A DNA stretch of 8,752 nt from DATGFK01 sp040007395 (GCA_040007395.1 JBDTVG010000151.1:1-8752); one strand, 5' to 3'; counted from the first letter of the stretch, positions 1 to 6,230 are shown. A program made the numbers and translations. The notes: generated by a model not told the origin, from the letters alone.

Positions 1-7
1 ATCCCAA

Positions 8-23
8 ATTGGAGGCCGCCAAT
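8..23 (-). terminator. Weak inverted repeat after the two-component operon
   Basis: ATTGG and CCAAT form a 5-bp stem around a 6-nt loop, followed on the minus strand by a short TTT. It lies about 30 nt beyond the stop of the small membrane ORF, where a terminator for the minus-strand operon would be expected. The stem is short and the T run is poor, so it may not terminate efficiently. The rest of 1-51 holds nothing else recognisable. Confidence 0.25.
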
Positions 24-51
24 AGCCTTTAACGCCTATCTGATCTGACCA

Positions 52-171
52 CTAGAAGCGCTGATAGATAAATATAGGACTCGAATCAGCCGTGAGGATA
101 ATGAGCAGAATAACCAGCAGGCACAGTCCGATTGCTAGTAGATTTTCGCGAGTCAGGAGTTTTTTTATCAT
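52..171 (-). CDS. 39-aa single-span small membrane protein, function unknown
   Basis: This is a short ORF, ATG at 169-171 and TAG at 52-54. The product starts MIKKLLTRENLLA, has an uninterrupted hydrophobic stretch at about residues 11-28, and ends ADSSPIFIYQRF. The basic N-terminus (K3, K4, R8) before the span predicts a cytoplasmic N-terminus and a short outside tail with aromatic residues. It begins 19 nt after the stop of the sensor kinase on the same strand, so it is probably the third gene of that operon. The ribosome-binding site is weak (no clear AGGAG upstream), so expression may depend on coupling to the kinase. The lack of charged residues within the span and the clean stop argue that it is a real small protein and not a fragment, but 39 codons can occur by chance. 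It could be a small modulator of the sensor kinase; that is inference. Confidence 0.5.
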   Translation of the reverse strand: MIKKLLTRENLLAIGLCLLVILLIILTADSSPIFIYQRF

Positions 172-190
172 ACTTTGATCGTTAAGCTGT

Positions 191-1669
191 TCAACCTATT
201 GGTTGACTCAGGATAGGCAGTAAGATTGAGAAGGTTGAACCCCTACCGAGTTCGCTCTGAACAGCGATTTTACCACCTTGCAACGCAACCAACTGAGAGG
301 TAATGCTTAACCCCATGCCGCTGCTGCGATGGTGCGGATTCTGCCAGCGCGAACGATCTGCACGGTAAAAACGCTCAAAGATATGGGGCAGATCATTTGC
401 CGCAATGCCTTGTCCATTGTCTACTACCTCGATCTTTATCTGTTGGCGGTCATATTCACAAATGCCACGCAAACTGATCTGTGCCTCAGACGGCGTATGC
501 TGTAGGGCATTATTCAGCAGATTGCCAAGCGCCTGTCGCATCCGATGGGGGTCAACGGATACAGCGGGCAGATGCCCTGCTAGCTCTAGCGCGATCTGGC
601 GATTCTCTTTTGCAGCGATAGGTTGCCACTGGACAAAGATACTACGTAAAAATGATGCTGGATCGACAGGCTCACACTGTATATCGATCTGCCCCGCATC
701 CATGAGCGAGAGCGTATGCAGATCATCAACCATATGTTGCAGCCATTCAATTTCCTCTTGCAGGCTCTCGGAGGCTTCAACAGGCGTTTGCATCCCTGCC
801 CGAATCGCTTCAACTTCCAGACGCATAACACTCAACGGAGTTCGTAGGTCATGAGCAATATCTGCGACCATCTGGCGGCGCAACTGCTCCTGATGAGTCG
901 TTTCTTCTGCCATATGATTAAATGCGCGGGTCAGGTCGCCAAATTCGTTTTGATAGTGAACCGGAAGCGGCTTTGTCCAGCGTCCATTGGTTAGGCCTGC
1001 CACACCTTGCATAAGCTGCTTGATAGGCGAAGTGATCTGCCGAGACAACCATAGCCCTAGCGCCAGCGTGACGACAATTGACACCACGCCAGATAGCCAC
1101 AATGCGCCATTGATGGTATCAAGAAGCTGCCGCTGCTGCTGGTCAAAGATACCCAGCGCGGCACCAATCACCAACGTACCCACTAATTTATTGTCCACAT
1201 AGATTGCTGCTCCGTGCGAAAGTGCAGCCGTTGAGAGTACCTGCCCGATACTGCTATCGCTATCGCTGGCTACAACCTTGCCTGTCGGGTCGGCAATCAG
1301 GATTTGTTCAGGGCTAGGTTGCCCAGCCCCCGATCCACGCAGCGGCAGGTTGTTGTTGGGATTATTGTTAGGGGGAGCTTCGGCGGGTTGGCGGTTAGGC
1401 TGCCTGTTAGGCGGGGGCGGGTTAGGAACTAGCGGAGCGGGAAGCAGCAATGTTTTGACCCCTTGCCATGTCCCGTGTTCCGCATAATATGCAGCAAATT
1501 GATCGACGATTTGATTGGCATGACGTTGTGCGCCTTGTGTCACGAGTACCGTCAAGCCCTGTTCGGTTGCGCTCCGCGTCACGATACCCACGACCAAAAT
1601 CGGGATAAGCAGCAGCGGTAAGTAGCTCAACATCAACTGCCAACGCAGCGAGAAATGTGGCAATTTCAT
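191..1669 (-). CDS. Two-component sensor histidine kinase (HAMP, HisKA, HATPase)
   Basis: The 492-aa membrane kinase autophosphorylates on histidine and should pass the phosphate to the response regulator encoded just upstream. Visible order: membrane span at about 11-31; extracytoplasmic region 32-186 with a proline/asparagine-rich low-complexity stretch at 82-109 followed by a PAS/Cache-like piece (IADPTGKVVASD, 125-136); second span at about 187-208; HAMP at about 209-262; HisKA with H-box AHDLRTP, phosphoacceptor His273; HATPase_c with N-box NLLNNA (Asn387), G1 box DNGQG (417-421), F box FERFYRAD and G2 box GMGL (451-454). All catalytic motifs are intact. The start ATG (1667-1669) has AGGAG 8 nt upstream (1678-1682), inside the last codons of the regulator, with only 5 nt between the genes, so the two are co-transcribed and probably coupled in translation. 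The stimulus is not evident. The architecture resembles BaeS-like envelope-stress kinases, but that is only a comparison. Confidence 0.95.
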   Translation of the reverse strand: MKLPHFSLRWQLMLSYLPLLLIPILVVGIVTRSATEQGLTVLVTQGAQRHANQIVDQFAAYYAEHGTWQGVKTLLLPAPLVPNPPPPNRQPNRQPAEAPPNNNPNNNLPLRGSGAGQPSPEQILIADPTGKVVASDSDSSIGQVLSTAALSHGAAIYVDNKLVGTLVIGAALGIFDQQQRQLLDTINGALWLSGVVSIVVTLALGLWLSRQITSPIKQLMQGVAGLTNGRWTKPLPVHYQNEFGDLTRAFNHMAEETTHQEQLRRQMVADIAHDLRTPLSVMRLEVEAIRAGMQTPVEASESLQEEIEWLQHMVDDLHTLSLMDAGQIDIQCEPVDPASFLRSIFVQWQPIAAKENRQIALELAGHLPAVSVDPHRMRQALGNLLNNALQHTPSEAQISLRGICEYDRQQIKIEVVDNGQGIAANDLPHIFERFYRADRSRWQNPHHRSSGMGLSITSQLVALQGGKIAVQSELGRGSTFSILLPILSQPIG

Positions 1670-1674
1670 CGAGA

Positions 1675-2379
1675 TTACTCCTGTTTGCCCACAAAACGAT
1701 AGCCAATGCCAAAGACCGTTAGGATGAACTCTGGCTTCTGCATGTCGGCTTCGATCTTGCGTCGCAAATTACGGATATGTGCGTCAATTGTGCGTTCATA
1801 GGCGGCATAATCATAGCCCAGCGCATCGGTGATTAACTGTTCACGGGTGAAGGCAATGCCGGGATGACGCATTAGGGTTTCTAGAATCGCAAATTCTGTC
1901 GGGGTGAGCGCGACCTCTTGCCCCGCTAATAAGCAGCTACGGGCGACTGGATTGAGCGACAAGGTTCCATGAGTCAGCACTTTAGGCTCAACGGTCAACA
2001 GTCCGTTGGCGCGGCGCAAAAATGCCCGGATACGGGCGATGACTTCGCGAGGATTGAACGGCTTAGTAATATAGTCATCCGCACCCATTTCGAGTCCGAT
2101 CAGGCGATCTGTGTCTTCGATACGGGCAGTAAGCATCAAGATCAGCACATCTGACCGTTTTCGCAGCAGGCGGCACACGTCGAGGCCGTCCATGTCCGGC
2201 AGCATCAGATCGAGTAATACTACATCAGGCTGTTCAGTCTGCGCCAAATGCAAGCCAGTTTGGCCTTCGGTGGCACAGAACACCTCAAAGTTCGCCTGTT
2301 CCAAAAAGGTCTTTAGCCAATGGGCGATCTTCGGCTCATCCTCAATCACTAAGACTCGCGCTGCATACGATTGCGACAT
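1675..2379 (-). CDS. OmpR/PhoB-family response regulator
   Basis: The 234-aa DNA-binding regulator has an N-terminal receiver domain (about 8-118) with the acidic pair Glu13/Asp14, phosphoacceptor Asp57 in VVLLDLMLP, Thr84 in LMLTA and Lys106 in TKPF, all as expected for an active receiver. A short linker leads to a winged-helix domain (about 135-231) with LTPTEFAILETLM, the recognition-helix region ERTIDAHIRNLRRKIE and the wing GIGYRF. Length is typical of the family. It is first in the operon; the cognate kinase starts 5 nt after its stop. The Shine-Dalgarno region before the ATG is poor (only AAGAA-like sequence). Targets are unknown; the divergent ABC transporter leader 250 nt away is one candidate, and autoregulation through the intergenic TGACTCATG repeats is another. 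Both are inference. Confidence 0.95.
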   Translation of the reverse strand: MSQSYAARVLVIEDEPKIAHWLKTFLEQANFEVFCATEGQTGLHLAQTEQPDVVLLDLMLPDMDGLDVCRLLRKRSDVLILMLTARIEDTDRLIGLEMGADDYITKPFNPREVIARIRAFLRRANGLLTVEPKVLTHGTLSLNPVARSCLLAGQEVALTPTEFAILETLMRHPGIAFTREQLITDALGYDYAAYERTIDAHIRNLRRKIEADMQKPEFILTVFGIGYRFVGKQE

Positions 2380-2597
2380 TGCTCGATTTCAGTTCTTTTC
2401 TTCAACACTAAACCGTTGATGATATACACAGCGGTTGTCTTACTGACTCATGGCATTTATGGGTAGCAATTTGAGACTTTGACTCATGTCCACGAGAAGC
2501 GCAAATTGAATGTGTTACCTGTTCCTTGTTTTCAAATAATATTTTATCAATTGTTAAATTTGCTGAATCGCATGTCTAATAATGTCATTTCAATCCG
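2380..2597. other. Divergent intergenic region
   Basis: These 218 nt separate the minus-strand two-component operon from the plus-strand ABC promoter. I see no ORF worth calling. Two copies of TGACTCATG stand at 2444-2452 and 2480-2488 in direct orientation. An AT-rich imperfect palindrome centred on CAATTG occupies 2541-2560. The promoter of the response regulator must be here; a poor TATATC-like -10 on the minus strand at about 2420-2425 has no convincing -35 partner, which would fit activator dependence. Confidence 0.5.
2444..2488. repeat. Direct repeat TGACTCATG, two copies
   Basis: The 9-nt word TGACTCATG occurs at 2444-2452 and again at 2480-2488, 36 nt apart start to start. The core TGACTCA is nearly palindromic. 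The pair lies upstream of the response regulator on the minus strand, a plausible place for regulator binding, but two 9-mers in AT-rich DNA may also be coincidence. Confidence 0.35.
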
Positions 2598-2626
2598 TTG
2601 ACGGCAACCTTAAGCGGTGCTATAGT
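2598..2626 (+). promoter_or_regulatory. Sigma-70-type promoter of the ABC transporter operon
   Basis: TTGACG at 2598-2603 and TATAGT at 2621-2626 are separated by exactly 17 nt, close to the housekeeping consensus at both boxes. Transcription would start near 2633, which leaves an untranslated leader of about 225 nt before the permease start at 2858. Confidence 0.75.
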
Positions 2627-2777
2627 GTCTGGCGTAATGAAAGCTACAAGATAAAGGCAAATGGACGACTATCCCAGTTTCCAACGGTGTCCCGCCCTGT
2701 TTGACAGGGAGTTCGCCTGCACATTTGTCGGAGGACTTGCTCCTGAATAACCTAGCGTAGTCGCAAGGCATCGCTGT

Positions 2778-2795
2778 GTGATATTCGTGATATTC
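2778..2795 (+). repeat. Perfect tandem repeat of GTGATATTC (two copies)
   Basis: GTGATATTC occurs at 2778-2786 and 2787-2795 without a gap. It sits between the folded leader and the terminator. The second copy is part of the 14-position helix with the permease start region; the first copy could pair with the same target over 8 bp in a shifted register. As DNA it could equally be a 9-bp-spaced binding site for a dimeric regulator. Confidence 0.7.
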
Positions 2796-2862
2796 CCAAG
2801 CCCTTCGCATTGTTTGTTGCAGAGGGCTTTTTTGTGTCTGGCAGCAGCGGGAATATCATGAA
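2784..2862 (+). promoter_or_regulatory. Inverted repeat enclosing the terminator and covering the permease start codon
   Basis: 2784-2797 (TTCGTGATATTCCC) is complementary to 2849-2862 (GGGAATATCATGAA): 13 Watson-Crick pairs and one G-U. The downstream arm includes the weak ribosome-binding GGGA and the ATG at 2858-2860. The helix would enclose the terminator hairpin and hide the initiation region in read-through RNA. As DNA it is an inverted repeat with 51 nt between the arms. Confidence 0.65.
2798..2833 (+). terminator. Intrinsic terminator (attenuator) in the ABC operon leader
   Basis: AAGCCCT at 2798-2804 pairs with AGGGCTT at 2823-2829; after a G-U pair and one mismatch the stem continues with GCA (2807-2809) and TGC (2818-2820), leaving an 8-nt loop. 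A run of six T follows (2828-2833). It lies downstream of the promoter and only 25 nt before the permease start on the same strand, so it can only serve to attenuate this operon, since no upstream plus-strand gene exists in the window. Confidence 0.8.
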
Positions 2863-4609
2863 AGGCAGTGTTCATATGAACAGTGTGCGACGTAACACGC
2901 TAGGCACACCTCAGCCCGGTGGGCGGCTCCTGAGCGCAGGAGATATTGTAATTTTGATCGGGCTAGCAGTAGTCCTGTATGCAGGGCTGCGACTGGCTAT
3001 TCCCCTTCCAACCCCTGTCATCGGCCCAGAAATTAATCTTTCAGCTTCGGCGCTGCCGTGGTATGCATTGCTATCGGTCACGCGCATGACAGTAGCCTAC
3101 TTCCTGTCACTTAGTTTTTCACTGGTGTATGGCTATATCGCTGCCCGCAACAAATCCGCAGAACGTATCATGCTGCCTATTTTGGACGTGTTGCAGTCGC
3201 TGCCGATTCTGTCGTTTCTGCCAGTAGTCTTGCTGTCTCTATCGGCACTCTTGCCACAGGGATTCGCCGCTGAGATTGCGGCAGTCATCTTGATCTTCAC
3301 CAGTCAAGCATGGAATCTAACATTCAGTTTTTACCAGTCAGTGCGGACTGTTCCGGGTGATCTTCAGGAAGCCTCGGAGATCTTCCGCATGAACTGGTGG
3401 TATCGCCTGCGTCATATGGAATTACCCTTTGGTGCATTGGCCTTACTGTGGAACAGCGTCATGTCGTGGGCAGGCGGCTGGTTCTTTCTGATGGCGGCGG
3501 AAACCTTTAAGGTGGGCAGTCGCGACTTTCGACTGCCGGGGCTTGGCTCCTACCTGCAAAAGGCTGCCAATGATGGCAACACTACGGCGATTGTTCTGGG
3601 TGTACTCACGCTGGTTTCGCTCGTGGTGCTGCTCGATCAACTGGTCTGGCGGCCTTTGCTGGCTTGGGCCGAAAAATTCAAGATCGAACTGGTGGAAAAC
3701 GATAACCCACCAACTTCATGGTTTTTTGAAGTCACCGGGCAATCCCGACTAGCAACGGGCTTCACTTCGCGGGTCGTTGTGCCGATTGTCGAGGCGCTAG
3801 ATCGAAAATTCGGCGGGTCGTTCAAAGAGCAGTTTGCCCCCACTACAAACGCGATACCGTTCTGGCGCAAAGCACTCCGAAACGGGCTATTGGTGCTTGT
3901 CGCAGGAGTTCTGATCTACGGCGGCTTTCGGGCGATCCAACTATTAATCACCGTGCCGCTGTCTGGGTGGGGAGAGATCATCGTAGCGGTGTTAGCGACG
4001 GGCGCACGAGTCGCGGCGGCGCTGATTATTGGCGTATTGTGGACGGTTCCGGTTGGGGTAGTCATTGGCACGAATCCGCGAATGGCGACCTTGCTTCAAC
4101 CAGTTGTGCAGATCCTAGCTTCGATTCCGGCGACGGCACTGTTTCCCATTATGCTGTTGGTACTCGTCAACTTGCCTTTTGGCTTGAACGCTGCTGCGAT
4201 CCTGTTGATGCTGCTTGGTACGCAGTGGTATGTATTATTCAATGTGATTGCTGGTGCATCAGCTTTGCCACAGGATCTTAAGGATATTGCGACGATGTTT
4301 AAAGTTGGGGGGTGGTTGCGTTGGAAAACGCTGTTATTGCCAGCGTTGTTCCCATACCTCATCACTGGATTGATCACCGCAGGGGGCGGTGCTTGGAATG
4401 CCAGTATTGTTGCAGAGTACACCGAGTTCAACAACAAAACCTACACTGTCACAGGTCTTGGAGCCATCATCAGTCAGGCGACCGCGAAGGCCGACTATGG
4501 GCTACTGCTGGCTGGCACACTGACCATGATTGGTGTTGTCATTATGCTGAATCGCTTTTTCTGGCGGCGGTTGTATCGACTGGCTGAAGAGCGCTACCGC
4601 ATGGATTGA
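2858..4609 (+). CDS. ABC transporter permease, two fused NitT/TauT-type membrane domains
   Basis: The 583-aa inner-membrane protein is made of two homologous permease halves joined by a hydrophilic linker (about 280-335), so one chain can supply the complete channel. Paired motifs show the duplication: QSLPILSFLPVV (113-124) with ASIPATALFPIM (421-432); the ATPase-contact EAA loops around DLQEASEIFRMNWWYRLRHMELP (start 168) and DLKDIATMFKVGGWLRWKTLLLP (start 473); and PGLGSYLQKA with TGLGAIISQA near the end of each half. These belong to the nitrate/sulfonate/taurine permease type (BPD_transp_1). I chose ATG 2858, preceded by GGGA at 5 nt; ATG 2876 with GAAAGG 10 nt upstream is a close alternative giving 577 aa. 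The in-frame TTG at 2810 lies inside the terminator and is not credible. The ATPase gene follows after 79 nt. No substrate-binding protein is nearby, so the substrate and even the direction of transport cannot be read from the sequence. Confidence 0.9.
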   Translation: MKGSVHMNSVRRNTLGTPQPGGRLLSAGDIVILIGLAVVLYAGLRLAIPLPTPVIGPEINLSASALPWYALLSVTRMTVAYFLSLSFSLVYGYIAARNKSAERIMLPILDVLQSLPILSFLPVVLLSLSALLPQGFAAEIAAVILIFTSQAWNLTFSFYQSVRTVPGDLQEASEIFRMNWWYRLRHMELPFGALALLWNSVMSWAGGWFFLMAAETFKVGSRDFRLPGLGSYLQKAANDGNTTAIVLGVLTLVSLVVLLDQLVWRPLLAWAEKFKIELVENDNPPTSWFFEVTGQSRLATGFTSRVVVPIVEALDRKFGGSFKEQFAPTTNAIPFWRKALRNGLLVLVAGVLIYGGFRAIQLLITVPLSGWGEIIVAVLATGARVAAALIIGVLWTVPVGVVIGTNPRMATLLQPVVQILASIPATALFPIMLLVLVNLPFGLNAAAILLMLLGTQWYVLFNVIAGASALPQDLKDIATMFKVGGWLRWKTLLLPALFPYLITGLITAGGGAWNASIVAEYTEFNNKTYTVTGLGAIISQATAKADYGLLLAGTLTMIGVVIMLNRFFWRRLYRLAEERYRMD

Positions 4610-4675
4610 CTTATGTGCTGATGTTCAGATAACCCGTAAACGAACAATGAAAGATGTCTCAATAGGCTAAAACTC

Positions 4676-4682
4676 AAAGGAG
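4676..4682 (+). promoter_or_regulatory. Strong ribosome-binding site of the ABC ATPase gene
   Basis: AAAGGAG lies 6 nt before the ATG at 4689. It is far better than the initiation signal of the permease, so the ATPase can be translated independently. The 79-nt gap 4610-4688 shows no terminator and no convincing promoter (TTGACT at 4606 lacks a -10). Confidence 0.85.
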
Positions 4683-4688
4683 ATAACG

Positions 4689-6083
4689 ATGGCAAATATC
4701 AATGGAAATGGGGTAAAGAATGGACAGGAACTTGTTAAACTGTCCAAAGTTGACAAAATTTATGGGCGTGGCGAACGGGCCACCGAAGCCCTGCAAAACA
4801 TCAATCTGACGATCAAACCCGGCGAATTTGTGGCGTTGCTAGGGCCGTCGGGCTGCGGCAAATCAACAATTTTGCGGATTGTCGCGGGGTTGATCCCGGC
4901 AAGCACCGGTAGTGTGCTGTATCGTGGGCAACAACTGCACGGAGTCAACCCACATACGACCATCGTTTTTCAGGCGTTTGCCTTGTTCCCGTGGCTAACT
5001 GTGCAGGAAAATGTTGAAGTGGTGTTGAAGCCGCTAGGCATTGCACCAGCGGAACGTACCAAGCGAGCTTTATCGCTGTTGGATCGTGTGGGGTTGGACG
5101 GCTTCGAGACGGCTTACCCGCGTGAATTGTCAGGGGGAATGCGTCAGAAAGTCGGGTTTGCGCGGGCGATGGCGGTTGAGCCAGAACTGCTGTGTCTGGA
5201 TGAACCATTTTCAGCGCTCGATGTTCTTTCGGCGGAAAGTCTGCGCGGTGAACTGATGGAACTCTGGACTAGCGGAGCGATCCCGACAAAAGCAATCCTG
5301 ATGGTAAGCCATAATATCGAGGAAGCGGTCTTTATGGCGGACCGACTGGTAGTCATGGGCAAAGGACCGGGGCATATCATCGCCGATATTCCGGTTAATT
5401 TGCCACATCCGCGCCATCGTAAGGAACGGGCATTCCTGCAACTAGTCGATCAAGTGTATGGGTTGATCGTAGGCAAGACTCAGACCGAAGCAGAAGAACT
5501 CGGTGCGGCTCCCGGTGAACCGGGTAAAGTTCGCGGGCTGCCGCATGTTCAGATTAACGCGATCTCTGGTTTGCTGGAGCGTGTCAACGAGGAAATTGCA
5601 GACCGTGTGGATCTGTACCGACTAGCAGAGGAACTACACGAAACACTTAACGATCTACTGCCTGCTGTTGAAGCCTCGGAAATGCTCGGTTTTGCGACTG
5701 TCGAGTCTGGCGACCTAAGCCTGACCCCGTTAGGGCAAACGTTCGCAGAAGCCAGTATTCAAGCCCGCAAGGAGATCTTCGCCGCCCGGATCAAACGGGT
5801 GCCGATTATCCGTTGGATTCTGACTAAGCTGAATCAAGATGAGGATGGTCGCCTCCACTGGGACGACTATCAGGACGAGCTTGAGGAATTCTTTCCGTTA
5901 GAGGAAGCCGAACGCCAGATTGAGAGCGCCGTAAGCTGGGGGCGCTACGCCGAACTCTTCTACTTTGACGATGACGACGATACGCTCTTTATTGAGAAAG
6001 ATCCAGTGGCTAGCGCCGACGGGAATGGCAGTACGCCATTAGGTGAGCCAGAGCAGGAACATATTGAGTCGAGCAAACCCTGA
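4689..6083 (+). CDS. ABC transporter ATP-binding protein with C-terminal AAA-associated domain
   Basis: The 464-aa ATPase energises the preceding permease. The N-terminal nucleotide-binding domain (about 15-255) is complete: Walker A GPSGCGKST (52-60), Q-loop Gln95 in VFQAFALFPW, signature LSGGMRQ (147-153), Walker B LLCLDEP (167-173) with catalytic Glu172, D-loop SALD (175-178) and H-loop His208 in VSHN. It is of the nitrate/sulfonate/taurine (SsuB/TauB/NrtD) type. Those proteins usually end near 260 aa; here a further 200 residues follow. Residues about 285-405 (from PHVQINAISGLLERV through ASEMLGFATVESGDLSLTPLGQ) match my memory of the AAA-associated C-terminal domain (PF09821) found on this ATPase subgroup, with a winged-helix-like look. 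An acidic run (DDDDD, 427-431) and a polar tail close the protein. The extra domain is probably regulatory; its ligand is unknown to me. Confidence 0.92.
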   Translation: MANINGNGVKNGQELVKLSKVDKIYGRGERATEALQNINLTIKPGEFVALLGPSGCGKSTILRIVAGLIPASTGSVLYRGQQLHGVNPHTTIVFQAFALFPWLTVQENVEVVLKPLGIAPAERTKRALSLLDRVGLDGFETAYPRELSGGMRQKVGFARAMAVEPELLCLDEPFSALDVLSAESLRGELMELWTSGAIPTKAILMVSHNIEEAVFMADRLVVMGKGPGHIIADIPVNLPHPRHRKERAFLQLVDQVYGLIVGKTQTEAEELGAAPGEPGKVRGLPHVQINAISGLLERVNEEIADRVDLYRLAEELHETLNDLLPAVEASEMLGFATVESGDLSLTPLGQTFAEASIQARKEIFAARIKRVPIIRWILTKLNQDEDGRLHWDDYQDELEEFFPLEEAERQIESAVSWGRYAELFYFDDDDDTLFIEKDPVASADGNGSTPLGEPEQEHIESSKP

Positions 6084-6182
6084 GATCCTCATACCGGAGA
6101 CCACAAAATTGTCGTAAATGCAGGTTAAACGTTGATGGGGTGTGGATCAATTTTTCGGAGATCAACCCTATTCAGGCGTTAT

Positions 6183-6213
6183 GCTGGACAGCCGTTAACA
6201 ACGGCTGTCCAGC
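6183..6213. terminator. Perfect 14-bp hairpin between convergent units
   Basis: GCTGGACAGCCGTT (6183-6196) and its exact complement (6200-6213) flank a 3-nt loop AAC. It stands 100 nt after the ATPase stop and 17 nt beyond the stop of the minus-strand gene, the position of a bidirectional terminator. There is no T run on either side, so it may act as an mRNA-end stabiliser or a U-less terminator. The remaining bases from 6084 to 6182 show nothing I can name. Confidence 0.6.
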
Positions 6214-6230
6214 TCGGAATCACAGCGAGT

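Larger units (their letters stand above)
2633..2833 (+). promoter_or_regulatory. Structured leader RNA, candidate riboswitch of unassigned class
   Basis: Pairings found by eye: a closing stem GCTAC (2643-2647) with GTAGT (2757-2761); inside it an 8-bp arm, 2656-2663 with 2722-2729, carrying an apical hairpin CCCTGT/ACAGGG (2695-2700 with 2704-2709); directly next to it a second hairpin GGAG/CTCC (2730-2733 with 2740-2743). Together these make a three-way junction, with arms two and three adjacent and able to stack. The fold is followed by a tandem repeat and an intrinsic terminator, the usual plan of a transcription-attenuating riboswitch. I compared it from memory with TPP, FMN, cobalamin, SAM, lysine, glycine, M-box, yybP-ykoY, ykkC, c-di-GMP and T-box signatures and found no convincing match. 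A protein-binding or peptide-dependent attenuator is an alternative. Confidence 0.5.

Noticed and set aside
405..854. 149-codon plus-strand ORF opposite the histidine kinase
   Set aside because: It is fully antisense to conserved kinase motifs, has no recognisable domain, and its composition is that of a shadow frame. The same applies to the other antisense frames in the window.
2637..2654. Five-codon ORF at the very start of the leader
   Set aside because: It is too short and lacks a ribosome-binding site; expected by chance.
2661..2690. Possible guanidine-II (mini-ykkC) riboswitch from two ACGR words (ACGA at 2665, ACGG at 2684)
   Set aside because: The class needs two GC-rich hairpins closed directly on ACGR loops. 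Here the flanks give only a weak 4-bp and a 2-bp stem.
2704..2735. Resemblance of GGGAGTTCGCC to the GGGGAGTA element of the yybP-ykoY manganese riboswitch
   Set aside because: Only a few bases agree and the second conserved loop and four-way arrangement are not found.
2810..2857. TTG start that would lengthen the permease by 16 codons
   Set aside because: It lies in the loop and descending arm of the intrinsic terminator, has no ribosome-binding site, and the extra residues are translated terminator sequence.
4606..4634. TTGACT as internal promoter before the ATPase gene
   Set aside because: The hexamer at 17-nt spacing (ATAACC) does not resemble a -10 box, and the operon layout needs no second promoter.
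6128..6170. Repeated GATCAA and TTGAT words downstream of the ATPase gene
   Set aside because: The pairings are short and interrupted, and do not form a convincing terminator or site next to the perfect 14-bp hairpin.
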